A stretch of DNA of 5,408 nt from Sphingobium sp. (GCA_020051025.1 JAGVJS010000048.1:1-5408), one strand, 5' to 3'. Shown: positions 1 to 5,408, counted from the stretch's first letter. Notes: generated from the letters alone by a model not told the origin. Program-made: numbers and translations.

Positions 1-69
1 TCCTGCGAAAGCAGGAGCCTAGGGGCGGCCTAGCGCTTCTTTGCCCTGGGTTCCTGCCTTCGCAGGAAC
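1..69. repeat. REP/REPIN-like cluster of small hairpins
   Basis: Three small hairpins stand in a row. Positions 1-16 form a perfect 6-bp stem (TCCTGC/GCAGGA) with a GAAA tetraloop. Positions 19-33 form a 5-bp CTAGG/CCTAG stem. Positions 50-69 form a perfect 8-bp stem (GTTCCTGC/GCAGGAAC) with loop CTTC. The outer two are also inverted copies of each other: bases 1-16 match the reverse complement of 52-67 at 15 of 16 positions. Two short palindromic units in inverted orientation is the layout of a REPIN. Similar TCCTGCGAAAGCAGGA units recur between genes in sphingomonad genomes; that is recalled knowledge, not searched here. The element lies 46 bases past the stop of the lipid-kinase gene on its 3' side and could fold in that mRNA, but no T-run follows it, so it is not a typical intrinsic terminator. 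It may continue left of the window. Confidence 0.7.
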
Positions 70-114
70 ACGGCTTAGTTGAAACCCGACCGTCCGCTAA
101 CCACCCAAACCCGC

Positions 115-1083
115 CTAAGCCGCCAGCCTTAGAAACGGCACCGGCTCGGTGGAGCGCAGCACGATCGGTTTGCCTTCCGACGCTTCGAACAGTTCGCCGT
201 CCAAGATCACGCTGCTGCGGTCGCCCTCGATACGGATGGTGTCGCCCTGTTCCAGATGGATGCCCTGCATCGTCTGCTTGCCGATCCGCCGGAACAGACT
301 GGCCCAGATCAGCCGCAGCAAGGCCGGCAGGCTCTGGTCCACGGCCATCAGCTTCATATTGCCGCGCGTGCTGCCACCCGGCTGCACGCCCAGCAGCAAC
401 TTCTCCAGCGTCGTGACGATCAGCACGGCAAAGCGCCCGACCAGCTGCCCGTCGCGGATCAGCGAGATGCGCACCGGATTGCCCGAAGGCGGCAGGAATT
501 TGGCGCGAATGCCAAACAGCAGCGACACGATCACCGCCAGCGCGGTGATGAAATGGCTGAGGCCATTGGAAAGCCCCAGCGGATAGATCTGGTTGCGGCA
601 ATAGAGCATGTAATCGGCCAGCCCAGCGCCGCCCAGAAACATGCCCAGCACCGGCCGGCTGCCGACCGCGCCATCGGACAAGGCGATCAGTTCGCGCGCG
701 ACGACATGGTCGTCCACGCCCGCCTTGGCGATCTGCACGATCCGCTCCAGCGCCTTGATCGGGTCGCCATGAATGCCCAGGTCCAGCGCGATCAGGTTGG
801 TCTTGCCATTGGGCAGCACCGCGATCGGCGGCACCCGACCCTTGAAATGCTCGCCCTGATAGAGTTCCGTCAGCGACGCCTGCACCGTGCCGTCGCCGCC
901 ATTGATGACGATGACGGCCGGATCGACACGGGCGATGGTCTGGAACGCCCGGCCGATCTGGTCGACCTGCTCCACCTCATAATGGAAGATGTCGGGGTTG
1001 CTGGCGCAATAGCTGCGCACGCGCGGAAGCGTCTGCCGGTTGCCCGTGGATTTCGGATTGGACAATAGGGCGACGCTTACCAT
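115..1083 (-). CDS. Diacylglycerol kinase family lipid kinase
   Basis: This 322-residue protein belongs to the diacylglycerol kinase catalytic / sphingosine-kinase-like family, which transfers phosphate from ATP to the hydroxyl of a lipid such as diacylglycerol or a sphingoid base, usually at the cytoplasmic face of the membrane. What is seen: an N-terminal strand ending in SNPKSTGN (residues 8-15), the nucleotide-binding GGDGT motif (62-66), LPNGKTN (90-96) at the place of the family's LPxGTxN element, and a C-terminal LDGE (294-297), the usual end of the second domain. The length is normal for the family and no signal peptide is visible. The ATG at 1083 is the natural start because the nucleotide-binding strand follows at once. 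The ribosome binding site is weak. The start lies 10 bases after the stop of the upstream DUF2141 gene, so the two are probably cotranscribed and translationally coupled. The GKTN variant in place of GT-x-N and the nature of the lipid substrate are unresolved; the family call is firm, the substrate is not. Confidence 0.9.
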   Translation of the reverse strand: MVSVALLSNPKSTGNRQTLPRVRSYCASNPDIFHYEVEQVDQIGRAFQTIARVDPAVIVINGGDGTVQASLTELYQGEHFKGRVPPIAVLPNGKTNLIALDLGIHGDPIKALERIVQIAKAGVDDHVVARELIALSDGAVGSRPVLGMFLGGAGLADYMLYCRNQIYPLGLSNGLSHFITALAVIVSLLFGIRAKFLPPSGNPVRISLIRDGQLVGRFAVLIVTTLEKLLLGVQPGGSTRGNMKLMAVDQSLPALLRLIWASLFRRIGKQTMQGIHLEQGDTIRIEGDRSSVILDGELFEASEGKPIVLRSTEPVPFLRLAA

Positions 1084-1093
1084 GGCTGTTCGA

Positions 1094-1588
1094 TCACATA
1101 TATTTGAGGTTGATCGTGATTTTCGTCACGCCCGGCCCGACATGAAAGGCCGCCTTCTCCACGCCGGGCTTGCCCAGGTTGAAGATGCTGATCGCCGGAT
1201 TGTTGGAAAATCCGCCGCCATCGCGTGAAATGTCGGTCTTGCCATTGCCGTCGCGGTCATGCCGCACGGCGATGCCATATTCGCCCGATTTCGGCACCGG
1301 CACGCAAAAGCGCATCGCGCCATTGGCCGGCTTCACCGCCATATCGATTCGGTTGAGCCATTCGCCTTTCGCCAGCCAGGCCGCCCGCGTTGCGGGATAG
1401 GACTGGATCCGCACCTTGCCGGTGGCGGCAGCGAAACCGCGCACATCGACCAGCACCGCCGGCCCGCGCGCATCCGCGCCGCAGCGTTCCAGATCGTTCG
1501 CAATTTCCTGGCCATGGGCCATGACCGGACTGGCAGCGACCATCGCTGCCCCGACCATCAGACCCATTGCAACTTTTACCATGACCAT
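1094..1588 (-). CDS. Secreted DUF2141 domain protein
   Basis: This 164-residue protein matches DUF2141, a family of small exported beta-rich proteins without an established function. Residues 1-24 form a signal peptide: MVMVK, a hydrophobic stretch and a cleavage site after PVMA, so the mature protein should lie in the periplasm or outside the cell. The mature part has a strand-rich core (residues 43-63), then the family signature YGIAVRHDRDGNGKTD (104-119) and GGFSNNPA (125-132). D111, D113, N115 and D119 are spaced like a calcium-binding DxDxNGxxD loop. C36 and C95 are the only cysteines of the mature protein and could form a disulfide; this is inference. The ATG at 1588 is preferred because AGGAG lies 4 bases upstream; ATG at 1582 (spacing 10) is equally possible, and a GTG at 1612 would place the ribosome binding site inside the gene. 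It is the first gene of a probable two-gene operon with the lipid kinase. Confidence 0.85.
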   Translation of the reverse strand: MVMVKVAMGLMVGAAMVAASPVMAHGQEIANDLERCGADARGPAVLVDVRGFAAATGKVRIQSYPATRAAWLAKGEWLNRIDMAVKPANGAMRFCVPVPKSGEYGIAVRHDRDGNGKTDISRDGGGFSNNPAISIFNLGKPGVEKAAFHVGPGVTKITINLKYM

Positions 1589-1592
1589 CAGA

Positions 1593-1597
1593 CTCCT
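1593..1597 (-). promoter_or_regulatory. Ribosome binding site of the DUF2141 gene
   Basis: The minus strand reads AGGAG here, 4 bases before the ATG at 1588 and 10 bases before the ATG at 1582. It argues against the longer GTG start at 1612, which would lie upstream of this site. Confidence 0.6.
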
Positions 1598-1719
1598 GGA
1601 AGCTATAGCCACCCGATATGGACCGGATGGCGAGCCCCTGTTCGCCCCGCTTTTCTACCTGACTCGCATATGGGATGGGTTTGCGGCCAAAACATGGTGA
1701 TGGGACGACGACTTAGAGA

Positions 1720-2946
1720 ATGCTGACCGCCACCGACCGATATCTCGCCCGCCTGATCGCGGTGCCCATGCTGGGTACGCTGGTGATCGCCGCGATGCTG
1801 CTTGTGCTCGACAAGATGCTGAGCCTGTTCGATTTCGTCGCGGCGGAAGGGGGACCAGTCAGCGTCGTGTGGCGCATGCTGGCCAACATGCTGCCCGAAT
1901 ATCTCTCGCTCGGCATTCCGATCGGCCTGATGCTCGGCATCCTGCTGGCCTTCCGCAAGCTGGCTTTGTCGTCGGAACTGGACGTGATGCGCGCCGTCGG
2001 CCTGTCCTACGGCCGGCTGCTGCGCGTGCCCTATATGTATGCGATCGCGCTGGCCCTGCTCAATTTCGGCATCGTCGGCTTCGTCCAGCCTTTGTCGCGC
2101 CACGCTTATGAAGCGCTGCGTTTCGAGCTGCGCTCGGGTGCGCTCGGCGCGTCGATCAAGGTCGGCGAATTCACCAACCTTGGCAAGCGCATGACCATGC
2201 GGATCGAGCGGAGCAAGGATGAAGGCCGCAATCTGCAAGGCATCTTCGTCCGCGCCGTCGGCAAGGATGGCCAGTCTGTCGCGGTCACGGCGGCGCAGGG
2301 CACATTCCTGGCGACCGACGATCCTGACGTCATCATCTTCCGCCTGCGCAACGGCGTACTGGTCAATGACGCACCCAAATATAAGACGCCGCGCATCCTG
2401 TCCTTCTCCAGCCATGATCTGCCGATCGACCTGCCGCAGATCGAAAATTTCCGCGGCCGCGATGTCGACCGGGAAAAAACGATTCCCGAACTGATGGTGA
2501 TCGGCAAGAATCCCGCTACGCCGCAGAAGCTGAAGGACGAAGTGCGCGCCAATTTCCATTTCCGCATGGTCGAAGTGGTGTTCATGTTCCTGCTACCGCT
2601 CGCGGCGCTGGCCTTTGCGATCCCGCCCAAAAGATCGACCTCGGCGCTGGGCGTCTTCCTCTCGATCGTGTTCATCGTGACCTATCATAAGGTCAATCAA
2701 TATGGCGAAAGCATCGGCGCGCTGGGCAAGGTCGACCCGATCATCGCGCTATGGGGACCGTTCCTGCTCGCGTCCGGCCTCGTCCTGTGGATGTATCATG
2801 TGATCGCGAACCGCCCCGGCGGCCAGCCGATCGGCGCGCTGGAAGTCGCCTTCTCCAAATTGGGCAAGCAGATCGTCCGGCTGCTGCGCTTCGGCCGGCG
2901 ACGCGCCCCCGCCGCGGCCGATGTCGCCGGACAAGGAGCGGCCTGA
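1720..2946 (+). CDS. lptF: LptF-like permease of the lipid/LPS export ABC transporter
   Basis: This 408-residue inner-membrane protein belongs to the LptF/LptG (YjgP/YjgQ) permease family. In the known system LptF and LptG pair with the ATPase LptB to extract lipopolysaccharide from the inner membrane and pass it to the periplasmic LptC-LptA bridge. Seen here: three hydrophobic segments at about 13-35, 62-79 and 102-122, a large polar, beta-rich periplasmic region at about 125-280 (the LptF jellyroll), and three further segments at about 284-301, 308-322 and 341-360. The cytoplasmic stretch SSELDVMRAVGLS (84-96), with E86, is the conserved coupling segment that contacts LptB. The C-terminal tail is basic (RLLRFGRRR). 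The ATG at 1720 is the first possible start, since an in-frame TAG lies at 1714-1716; its ribosome binding site is poor. lptG follows after 3 bases, so the two form an operon. lptB, lptC and lptA are not in the window. The F rather than G assignment rests on gene order and overall resemblance. Confidence 0.88.
   Translation: MLTATDRYLARLIAVPMLGTLVIAAMLLVLDKMLSLFDFVAAEGGPVSVVWRMLANMLPEYLSLGIPIGLMLGILLAFRKLALSSELDVMRAVGLSYGRLLRVPYMYAIALALLNFGIVGFVQPLSRHAYEALRFELRSGALGASIKVGEFTNLGKRMTMRIERSKDEGRNLQGIFVRAVGKDGQSVAVTAAQGTFLATDDPDVIIFRLRNGVLVNDAPKYKTPRILSFSSHDLPIDLPQIENFRGRDVDREKTIPELMVIGKNPATPQKLKDEVRANFHFRMVEVVFMFLLPLAALAFAIPPKRSTSALGVFLSIVFIVTYHKVNQYGESIGALGKVDPIIALWGPFLLASGLVLWMYHVIANRPGGQPIGALEVAFSKLGKQIVRLLRFGRRRAPAAADVAGQGAA
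2933..2938 (+). promoter_or_regulatory. Ribosome binding site of lptG, inside the end of lptF
   Basis: AAGGAG lies within the last codons of lptF, 11 bases before the lptG ATG at 2950. The spacing is longer than usual, but this is the only good Shine-Dalgarno match there. It supports the ATG at 2950 and tight coupling to lptF. Confidence 0.6.
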
Positions 2947-2949
2947 CCC

Positions 2950-4050
2950 ATGCAGTTCAACTTCTTCCCCTCGCGCCAGATCAGCCTTTATATGGCGCGC
3001 CTGTTCCTGACCCGCACCTTCGCGGTGCTGGCGCTGCTGGTGGTCGTGCTCCAGACGCTCGACCTGCTGGGCAATTCGGGCGACGTGCTGGCTTATCCCG
3101 GCAATGGCGACGCGCAGTTGTGGCATTATGTCGGCCTGCGTGCGCCGCAGATCATTGCCCGATTCCTGCCATTTTCCGTGCTGCTCGGTACGCTGGTGAT
3201 GCTGGCGACGCTGAACCAGAACAGCGAAATCATCTCGATGAAGGCGGCGGGCCTGTCCGCGCATCAGATATTGGCGCCTTTGGTGCTGGCGGCGCTGGGC
3301 GTGTCGATCATCAGCTTCGTCTTCAACGAACGGATCGTCGCCCGCTCCACCGCAGCGCTCAGCGCATGGGAGGCGGTGGATTATGGGCCAATCCCGCCCG
3401 ACAGCGGGGTGAAGAGCAATCCGTGGGTGCGCGACGGCAACAACCTCGTCAATGCGGCGATCGTTGCCGGGCGCGGCACGGAAGTGCAGTTGCGCAAGGT
3501 GCAGATCTACAATCGCATCAACAACAGCCTGACCACGATCGTGCAGGCGCCCAAGGGCCATTATGACGCGGCGAGCAAGAGCTGGTTGCTGGAGGGCGCG
3601 CGCCAGTTCGATGTGGCGCGCGGCACCGTCACCAATGTCGGCACCGTCCGCTTCGGCCGCGACATCCGCCCCGACCAGTTTACGCTGGCGAAGGTCGATC
3701 CCGACGCGCTGACCTTCCGCGAGCTGGAATCGGCCATTTCCGACCTGCATGATGCCGGCCGCCCCACCGCCGAGCTGGAAGGCAGCCTGTGGCACAAATT
3801 GTCCGGCCCGCTCTCCGCGCTGCTGATGCCGATCCTCGGCTCTGTTGCAGCCTTCGGCCTCGCGCGTTCGGGCCAGTTGTTCATGCGCGCCGTGCTGGGC
3901 ATGGCGCTGGGCTTTGCCTATTTCGTCGCCGACAATTTCTCGCTCGCGATGGGCAGCCTGGGCGCCTATCCGCCGGTGCTGGCCGCCTGGGCGCCCTTCT
4001 TCCTTTTCCTGCTGGTGGGTGAAACGGTCCTGTTCCGGACAGAAGAGTGA
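2950..4050 (+). CDS. lptG: LptG-like permease of the lipid/LPS export ABC transporter
   Basis: This 366-residue protein is the second LptF/LptG-family permease and the expected heterodimer partner of the gene just upstream. The layout is canonical: membrane segments at about 18-38, 63-88 and 106-125, a periplasmic beta-jellyroll region at about 128-270, then segments at about 285-303, 311-330 and 341-361. The cytoplasmic coupling stretch LNQNSEIISMKAAGLS (88-103), with E93, closely resembles the LptG segment that engages the ATPase LptB, and LSGPLSALLMPILG (284-297) is typical of the fourth membrane helix. Its length is close to the usual 360 or so residues. It starts 3 bases after the lptF stop and has its own AAGGAG. 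No intrinsic terminator with a T-run follows on the plus strand; a 75-base palindrome begins 20 bases after the stop. Sphingomonads carry glycosphingolipid in place of LPS, so the cargo may not be LPS; that is inference from the presumed host. Confidence 0.9.
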   Translation: MQFNFFPSRQISLYMARLFLTRTFAVLALLVVVLQTLDLLGNSGDVLAYPGNGDAQLWHYVGLRAPQIIARFLPFSVLLGTLVMLATLNQNSEIISMKAAGLSAHQILAPLVLAALGVSIISFVFNERIVARSTAALSAWEAVDYGPIPPDSGVKSNPWVRDGNNLVNAAIVAGRGTEVQLRKVQIYNRINNSLTTIVQAPKGHYDAASKSWLLEGARQFDVARGTVTNVGTVRFGRDIRPDQFTLAKVDPDALTFRELESAISDLHDAGRPTAELEGSLWHKLSGPLSALLMPILGSVAAFGLARSGQLFMRAVLGMALGFAYFVADNFSLAMGSLGAYPPVLAAWAPFFLFLLVGETVLFRTEE

Positions 4051-4069
4051 CGGGGATATCTATCTTTAT

Positions 4070-4144
4070 CCGTTCGCTTCGAGCGTAGTCGAGAAGCGGC
4101 CAGCACCGTGCTTCGCGTTTCTCGACTTCGCTCGAAACGAACGG
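4070..4144. repeat. Large imperfect palindrome, likely dispersed intergenic repeat
   Basis: Bases 4070-4098 match the reverse complement of 4116-4144 at 26 of 29 positions, around a 17-base spacer. The core reads TTCGAGCGTAGTCGAGAA on the left and TTCTCGACTTCGCTCGAA on the right. This TCGAGCGAAGTCGAGA-type palindrome is familiar from intergenic regions of sphingomonads and is probably a dispersed repeat; that is recalled, not searched. It starts 20 bases after the lptG stop, so it would fold into a long hairpin at the 3' end of the lptFG transcript, where it could protect the mRNA from exonucleases. No T-run follows on either strand, so it is not called as an intrinsic terminator. Confidence 0.75.
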
Positions 4145-4164
4145 GACATATCATCACGCAGCGC

Positions 4165-4207
4165 AATAAAAAGGCCCCGGCGACCAAGGGACGTCGCGCG
4201 GGGCCTT
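4165..4207 (-). terminator. Intrinsic terminator of the predicted small RNA
   Basis: On the minus strand AAGGCCCCG (4207-4199) pairs with CGGGGCCTT (4179-4171). The stem continues, past a single bulged C at 4198, with GCGAC (4197-4193) pairing with GTCGC (4184-4180), closed by the 8-nt loop GTCCCTTG. It ends in a run of five T (4172-4168), then ATT. On the plus strand no T-run follows, so the terminator acts in the minus direction only. The desaturase has its own terminator further upstream, so this one needs another transcript: the small RNA. Confidence 0.88.
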
Positions 4208-4259
4208 CACAGAGGGGGCGTTCCGATCCTCTTTAGGGGGGGAGGGGAAGAACCGGAAC
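4166..4259 (-). ncRNA. Predicted small regulatory RNA with C-rich loop (possibly suhB/mmgR-like)
   Basis: A free-standing RNA of about 93 nt is predicted from a promoter, a defined 5' hairpin and an intrinsic terminator, all in register. From a likely G start at 4259, bases 4259-4248 pair with 4231-4220 in an uninterrupted 12-bp stem (9 Watson-Crick, 3 G-U). Its 16-nt loop (4247-4232) contains CCCCUCCCCCCC. A 12-nt unpaired linker GCCCCCUCUGUG (4219-4208) follows, then the terminator hairpin. Both C-rich stretches are complementary to purine-rich Shine-Dalgarno sequences, which suggests a trans-acting repressor of translation. No convincing ORF with a ribosome binding site fits here. Two-hairpin RNAs with CCUCCC-type single-stranded motifs include the alphaproteobacterial suhB/mmgR (alpha-r8) family, a SuhB member of which has been described in a sphingomonad. 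Membership is a guess from architecture and motif, not an alignment. The RNA lies between lptG and the desaturase terminator, antisense to any read-through from lptG. Confidence 0.7.
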
Positions 4260-4265
4260 AACCCC

Positions 4266-4293
4266 GATATAGGCGGCCCATATCCGGTTTCAA
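4266..4293 (-). promoter_or_regulatory. Sigma70-like promoter of the predicted small RNA
   Basis: On the minus strand a -35 box TTGAAA (4293-4288, 5 of 6 to TTGACA) and a -10 box TATATC (4271-4266, 4 of 6 to TATAAT) are separated by 16 bases. This predicts a start at or near the G at 4259, which is also the first base of the 12-bp stem. The stretch TTTTTTCGG just upstream (from about 4309) is T-rich and could act as an UP-like element. Confidence 0.6.
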
Positions 4294-4342
4294 CCCGCAA
4301 CCGAAAAAATCTGCAATGCTTTGCGCGGACATGGATCCCTCG

Positions 4343-4391
4343 CCCAAAACAAAGGGGCTGGGGAAGCGCATCCGCTTCCCCAGCCCCTTTG
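4343..4391 (-). terminator. Intrinsic terminator of the desaturase gene
   Basis: Bases 4350-4368 and 4373-4391 are perfect reverse complements, giving a 19-bp stem with a 4-base loop. On the minus strand the stem begins 19 bases after the desaturase stop, and its foot is followed by a T-rich tail (CCCTTTGTTTTGGG). On the plus strand the 3' arm ends in TTTG without a further T-run, so it may act weakly in that direction against read-through from lptFG. Confidence 0.88.
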
Positions 4392-4410
4392 CGTTCCTGT
4401 CCGATGCGCT

Positions 4411-5408
4411 TCAACGCGCCGTCATCGTGCTCCGGGCGATTTTGCCGACCAGCGGCAGCATTCCCTTGTAATTGCCCCGATGATAGGGCGAATCCGCGCC
4501 CAGCGTCGCGATCAGCTGCGCATGCGCCTTGCCAAGCGCATGATAGGGCACGCTCGGCAGCAGATGATGCAGCGCGTGATAGCGCAGGCCCACCGGCGCC
4601 CAAAGCGCGGGTAACGTGCCGGGCGGCGGCACATTGACCGAGTCCAGATATTGCGCCGTCACGGTCATCGGCTCGCCCTCATTCTCCCACAGATGCGCGA
4701 CCAGGGTGCGCAGCTGGTTGATGACGGTCATGGCCGAATGGATCGCCATATAGACCAGCAGCGGCTTCCAGCCGAACACGAAGACGCTGCCGACCAGCGC
4801 CAGCGCGAACAGGCAGGCGCCCGCTTCCTGCCATTTCCACTGCCGCGCAAACTCGCCTTCGGGCGCGCGGCGGCGATAGGCCGGGTTAATCGACAGGGCG
4901 GAAAATTCCGCCACCACCTTGGCGCGCAACGGCGGGATCAGCAGCGACAGCGGTGTCAACACGCCAAAGCGCAGGATCACACCCACCGGCGCCAGCGATG
5001 CGACGATGATGAACAAAGGCAGCGACCATGGCTTCATCAGCGCCAGCGGCAGATATTCCGGGTCTTCCGCCGTGCCATAGCGGGTGCGCTGGTGATGCTG
5101 GGTATGGACGCCTTCATACATGAAGGACGGGATCATCAGCGGCACGCCGACGATCAGGTTCCATGCGAAGCGGAAGCCGGGCAGGGCGCCCTTGCGGATA
5201 TGGGTCAGCTCATGGATGAAGCTGGCCGCGCGATACAGCGCCAGCATCGCCACGATAGCGCAGGCAAGCGCGATCGCCACATTATCGACCAGAATCGCCC
5301 CGGCCATCGCGCCCCATCCGGCCAGCGCGGACGCCAGCAGGTCGGGCCAGTAGATGCGCGGATTGGCGGTCGAATAAGCGCGGGTCAGGTCGGCCGCGGC
5401 GCGCAGCA
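4411..5408 (-). CDS. Membrane fatty acid desaturase, 5' end outside the window
   Basis: The frame is open to the right edge, so the start is missing; 331 residues are visible. It is a membrane-bound fatty acid desaturase of the di-iron, histidine-box type (FA_desaturase), which inserts a double bond in acyl chains using oxygen and reduced electron carriers. All three histidine boxes are present: HELTH (5214-5200), HTQHH (around 5106-5092) and HALHH (around 4578-4564). Hydrophobic segments lie before box 1, around box 2 and between boxes 2 and 3. Further conserved-looking stretches are NQLRTLVAHLWENEGEP and the C-terminal PYHRGNYKGMLPLVGKI. An internal ATG at 5307 lies only 31 codons before box 1 and would cut the first membrane region; the reading frame before it (TRAYSTANPRIYWPD) looks like real coding sequence, so the true start is probably just beyond the window. 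The gene converges on lptFG and ends in a strong terminator. Substrate (phospholipid acyl, sphingolipid or carotenoid-like) cannot be told from the sequence. Confidence 0.9.
   Translation of the reverse strand, partial: LRAAADLTRAYSTANPRIYWPDLLASALAGWGAMAGAILVDNVAIALACAIVAMLALYRAASFIHELTHIRKGALPGFRFAWNLIVGVPLMIPSFMYEGVHTQHHQRTRYGTAEDPEYLPLALMKPWSLPLFIIVASLAPVGVILRFGVLTPLSLLIPPLRAKVVAEFSALSINPAYRRRAPEGEFARQWKWQEAGACLFALALVGSVFVFGWKPLLVYMAIHSAMTVINQLRTLVAHLWENEGEPMTVTAQYLDSVNVPPPGTLPALWAPVGLRYHALHHLLPSVPYHALGKAHAQLIATLGADSPYHRGNYKGMLPLVGKIARSTMTAR

Noticed and set aside
256..1068. Plus-strand open frame of 270 codons opposite the lipid kinase
   Set aside because: Its product is rich in Gln, His, Arg and Asp without any domain, typical of the antisense frame of a GC-rich gene. 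The minus strand carries recognisable kinase motifs.
1589..1612. Longer DUF2141 start at a GTG (1612)
   Set aside because: The AGGAG at 1593-1597 would lie inside the gene and the extra residues would weaken the signal peptide's N-terminus; ATG at 1588 or 1582 fits better.
1589..1719. Divergent promoters between the DUF2141 gene and lptF
   Set aside because: Promoters must exist near here if these genes head their operons, but I found no pair of -35/-10 boxes with acceptable match and spacing on either strand, so none is called.
1603..2559. Minus-strand open frame of 318 codons opposite lptF
   Set aside because: Low-complexity Gln/His/Arg/Asp-rich translation, antisense to a clear LptF with six membrane segments; no ribosome binding site of note.
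2751..3566. Plus-strand open frame of 271 codons out of phase with lptF/lptG
   Set aside because: Arg/Pro/Ala-rich shadow that would straddle the lptF-lptG junction; no domain visible.
2749..3795. Minus-strand open frame of 348 codons opposite the end of lptF and lptG
   Set aside because: Same antisense-frame composition; the plus strand encodes a full LptG here.
4070..4144. Intrinsic terminator of lptFG
   Set aside because: The hairpin is long but no T-run follows it on the plus strand (next bases are GACATATC); called as a repeat instead.
4154..4603. Minus-strand open frame of 149 codons covering the small RNA and desaturase end
   Set aside because: It would run through two terminator hairpins and the small-RNA promoter, and overlaps the desaturase C-terminus out of frame; translation shows no domain.

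Overview
The window is GC-rich alphaproteobacterial DNA, most likely from a sphingomonad (Sphingobium/Sphingomonas-like). This rests on protein resemblance (the LptF/LptG pair, a DUF2141 secreted protein next to a diacylglycerol-kinase-family enzyme, and a three-histidine-box desaturase) and on two dispersed-repeat types that look like those scattered between sphingomonad genes. The genus is an inference; no rRNA or other marker gene is present.

Layout, left to right. Positions 1-69 hold a cluster of small hairpins that looks like a REP/REPIN-type repeat. Two minus-strand genes follow and read leftwards as a probable operon: a secreted DUF2141 protein (1094-1588), then a lipid-kinase-family protein (115-1083), 10 bases apart. 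A 131-base divergent intergenic region (1589-1719) separates them from a plus-strand pair, lptF (1720-2946) and lptG (2950-4050), whose genes are only 3 bases apart. A minus-strand membrane fatty acid desaturase (4411 to the right edge, start outside the window) converges on lptFG.

The 360 bases between lptG and the desaturase (4051-4410) contain no credible protein gene but are densely structured. They hold a 75-base imperfect palindrome (4070-4144), a predicted free-standing small RNA on the minus strand (about 4166-4259) with its own sigma70-like promoter (4266-4293) and a strong intrinsic terminator, and a perfect 19-bp terminator hairpin for the desaturase (4350-4391). The small RNA is the most interesting element: a 12-bp stem presents a 16-nt loop containing CCCCUCCCCCCC, followed by a second C-rich unpaired stretch and a terminator. 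This is the architecture of an anti-Shine-Dalgarno regulatory RNA, possibly of the alphaproteobacterial suhB/mmgR (alpha-r8) type.

The protein genes share an envelope and lipid theme. LptF and LptG form the inner-membrane part of the ABC exporter that moves glycolipid from the inner membrane towards the outer membrane. The kinase-family protein probably phosphorylates a lipid, and the desaturase modifies acyl chains. No single pathway is proven by their adjacency. Sphingomonads are known for having glycosphingolipids in place of lipopolysaccharide, so the actual cargo of this LptFG pair is an open question.
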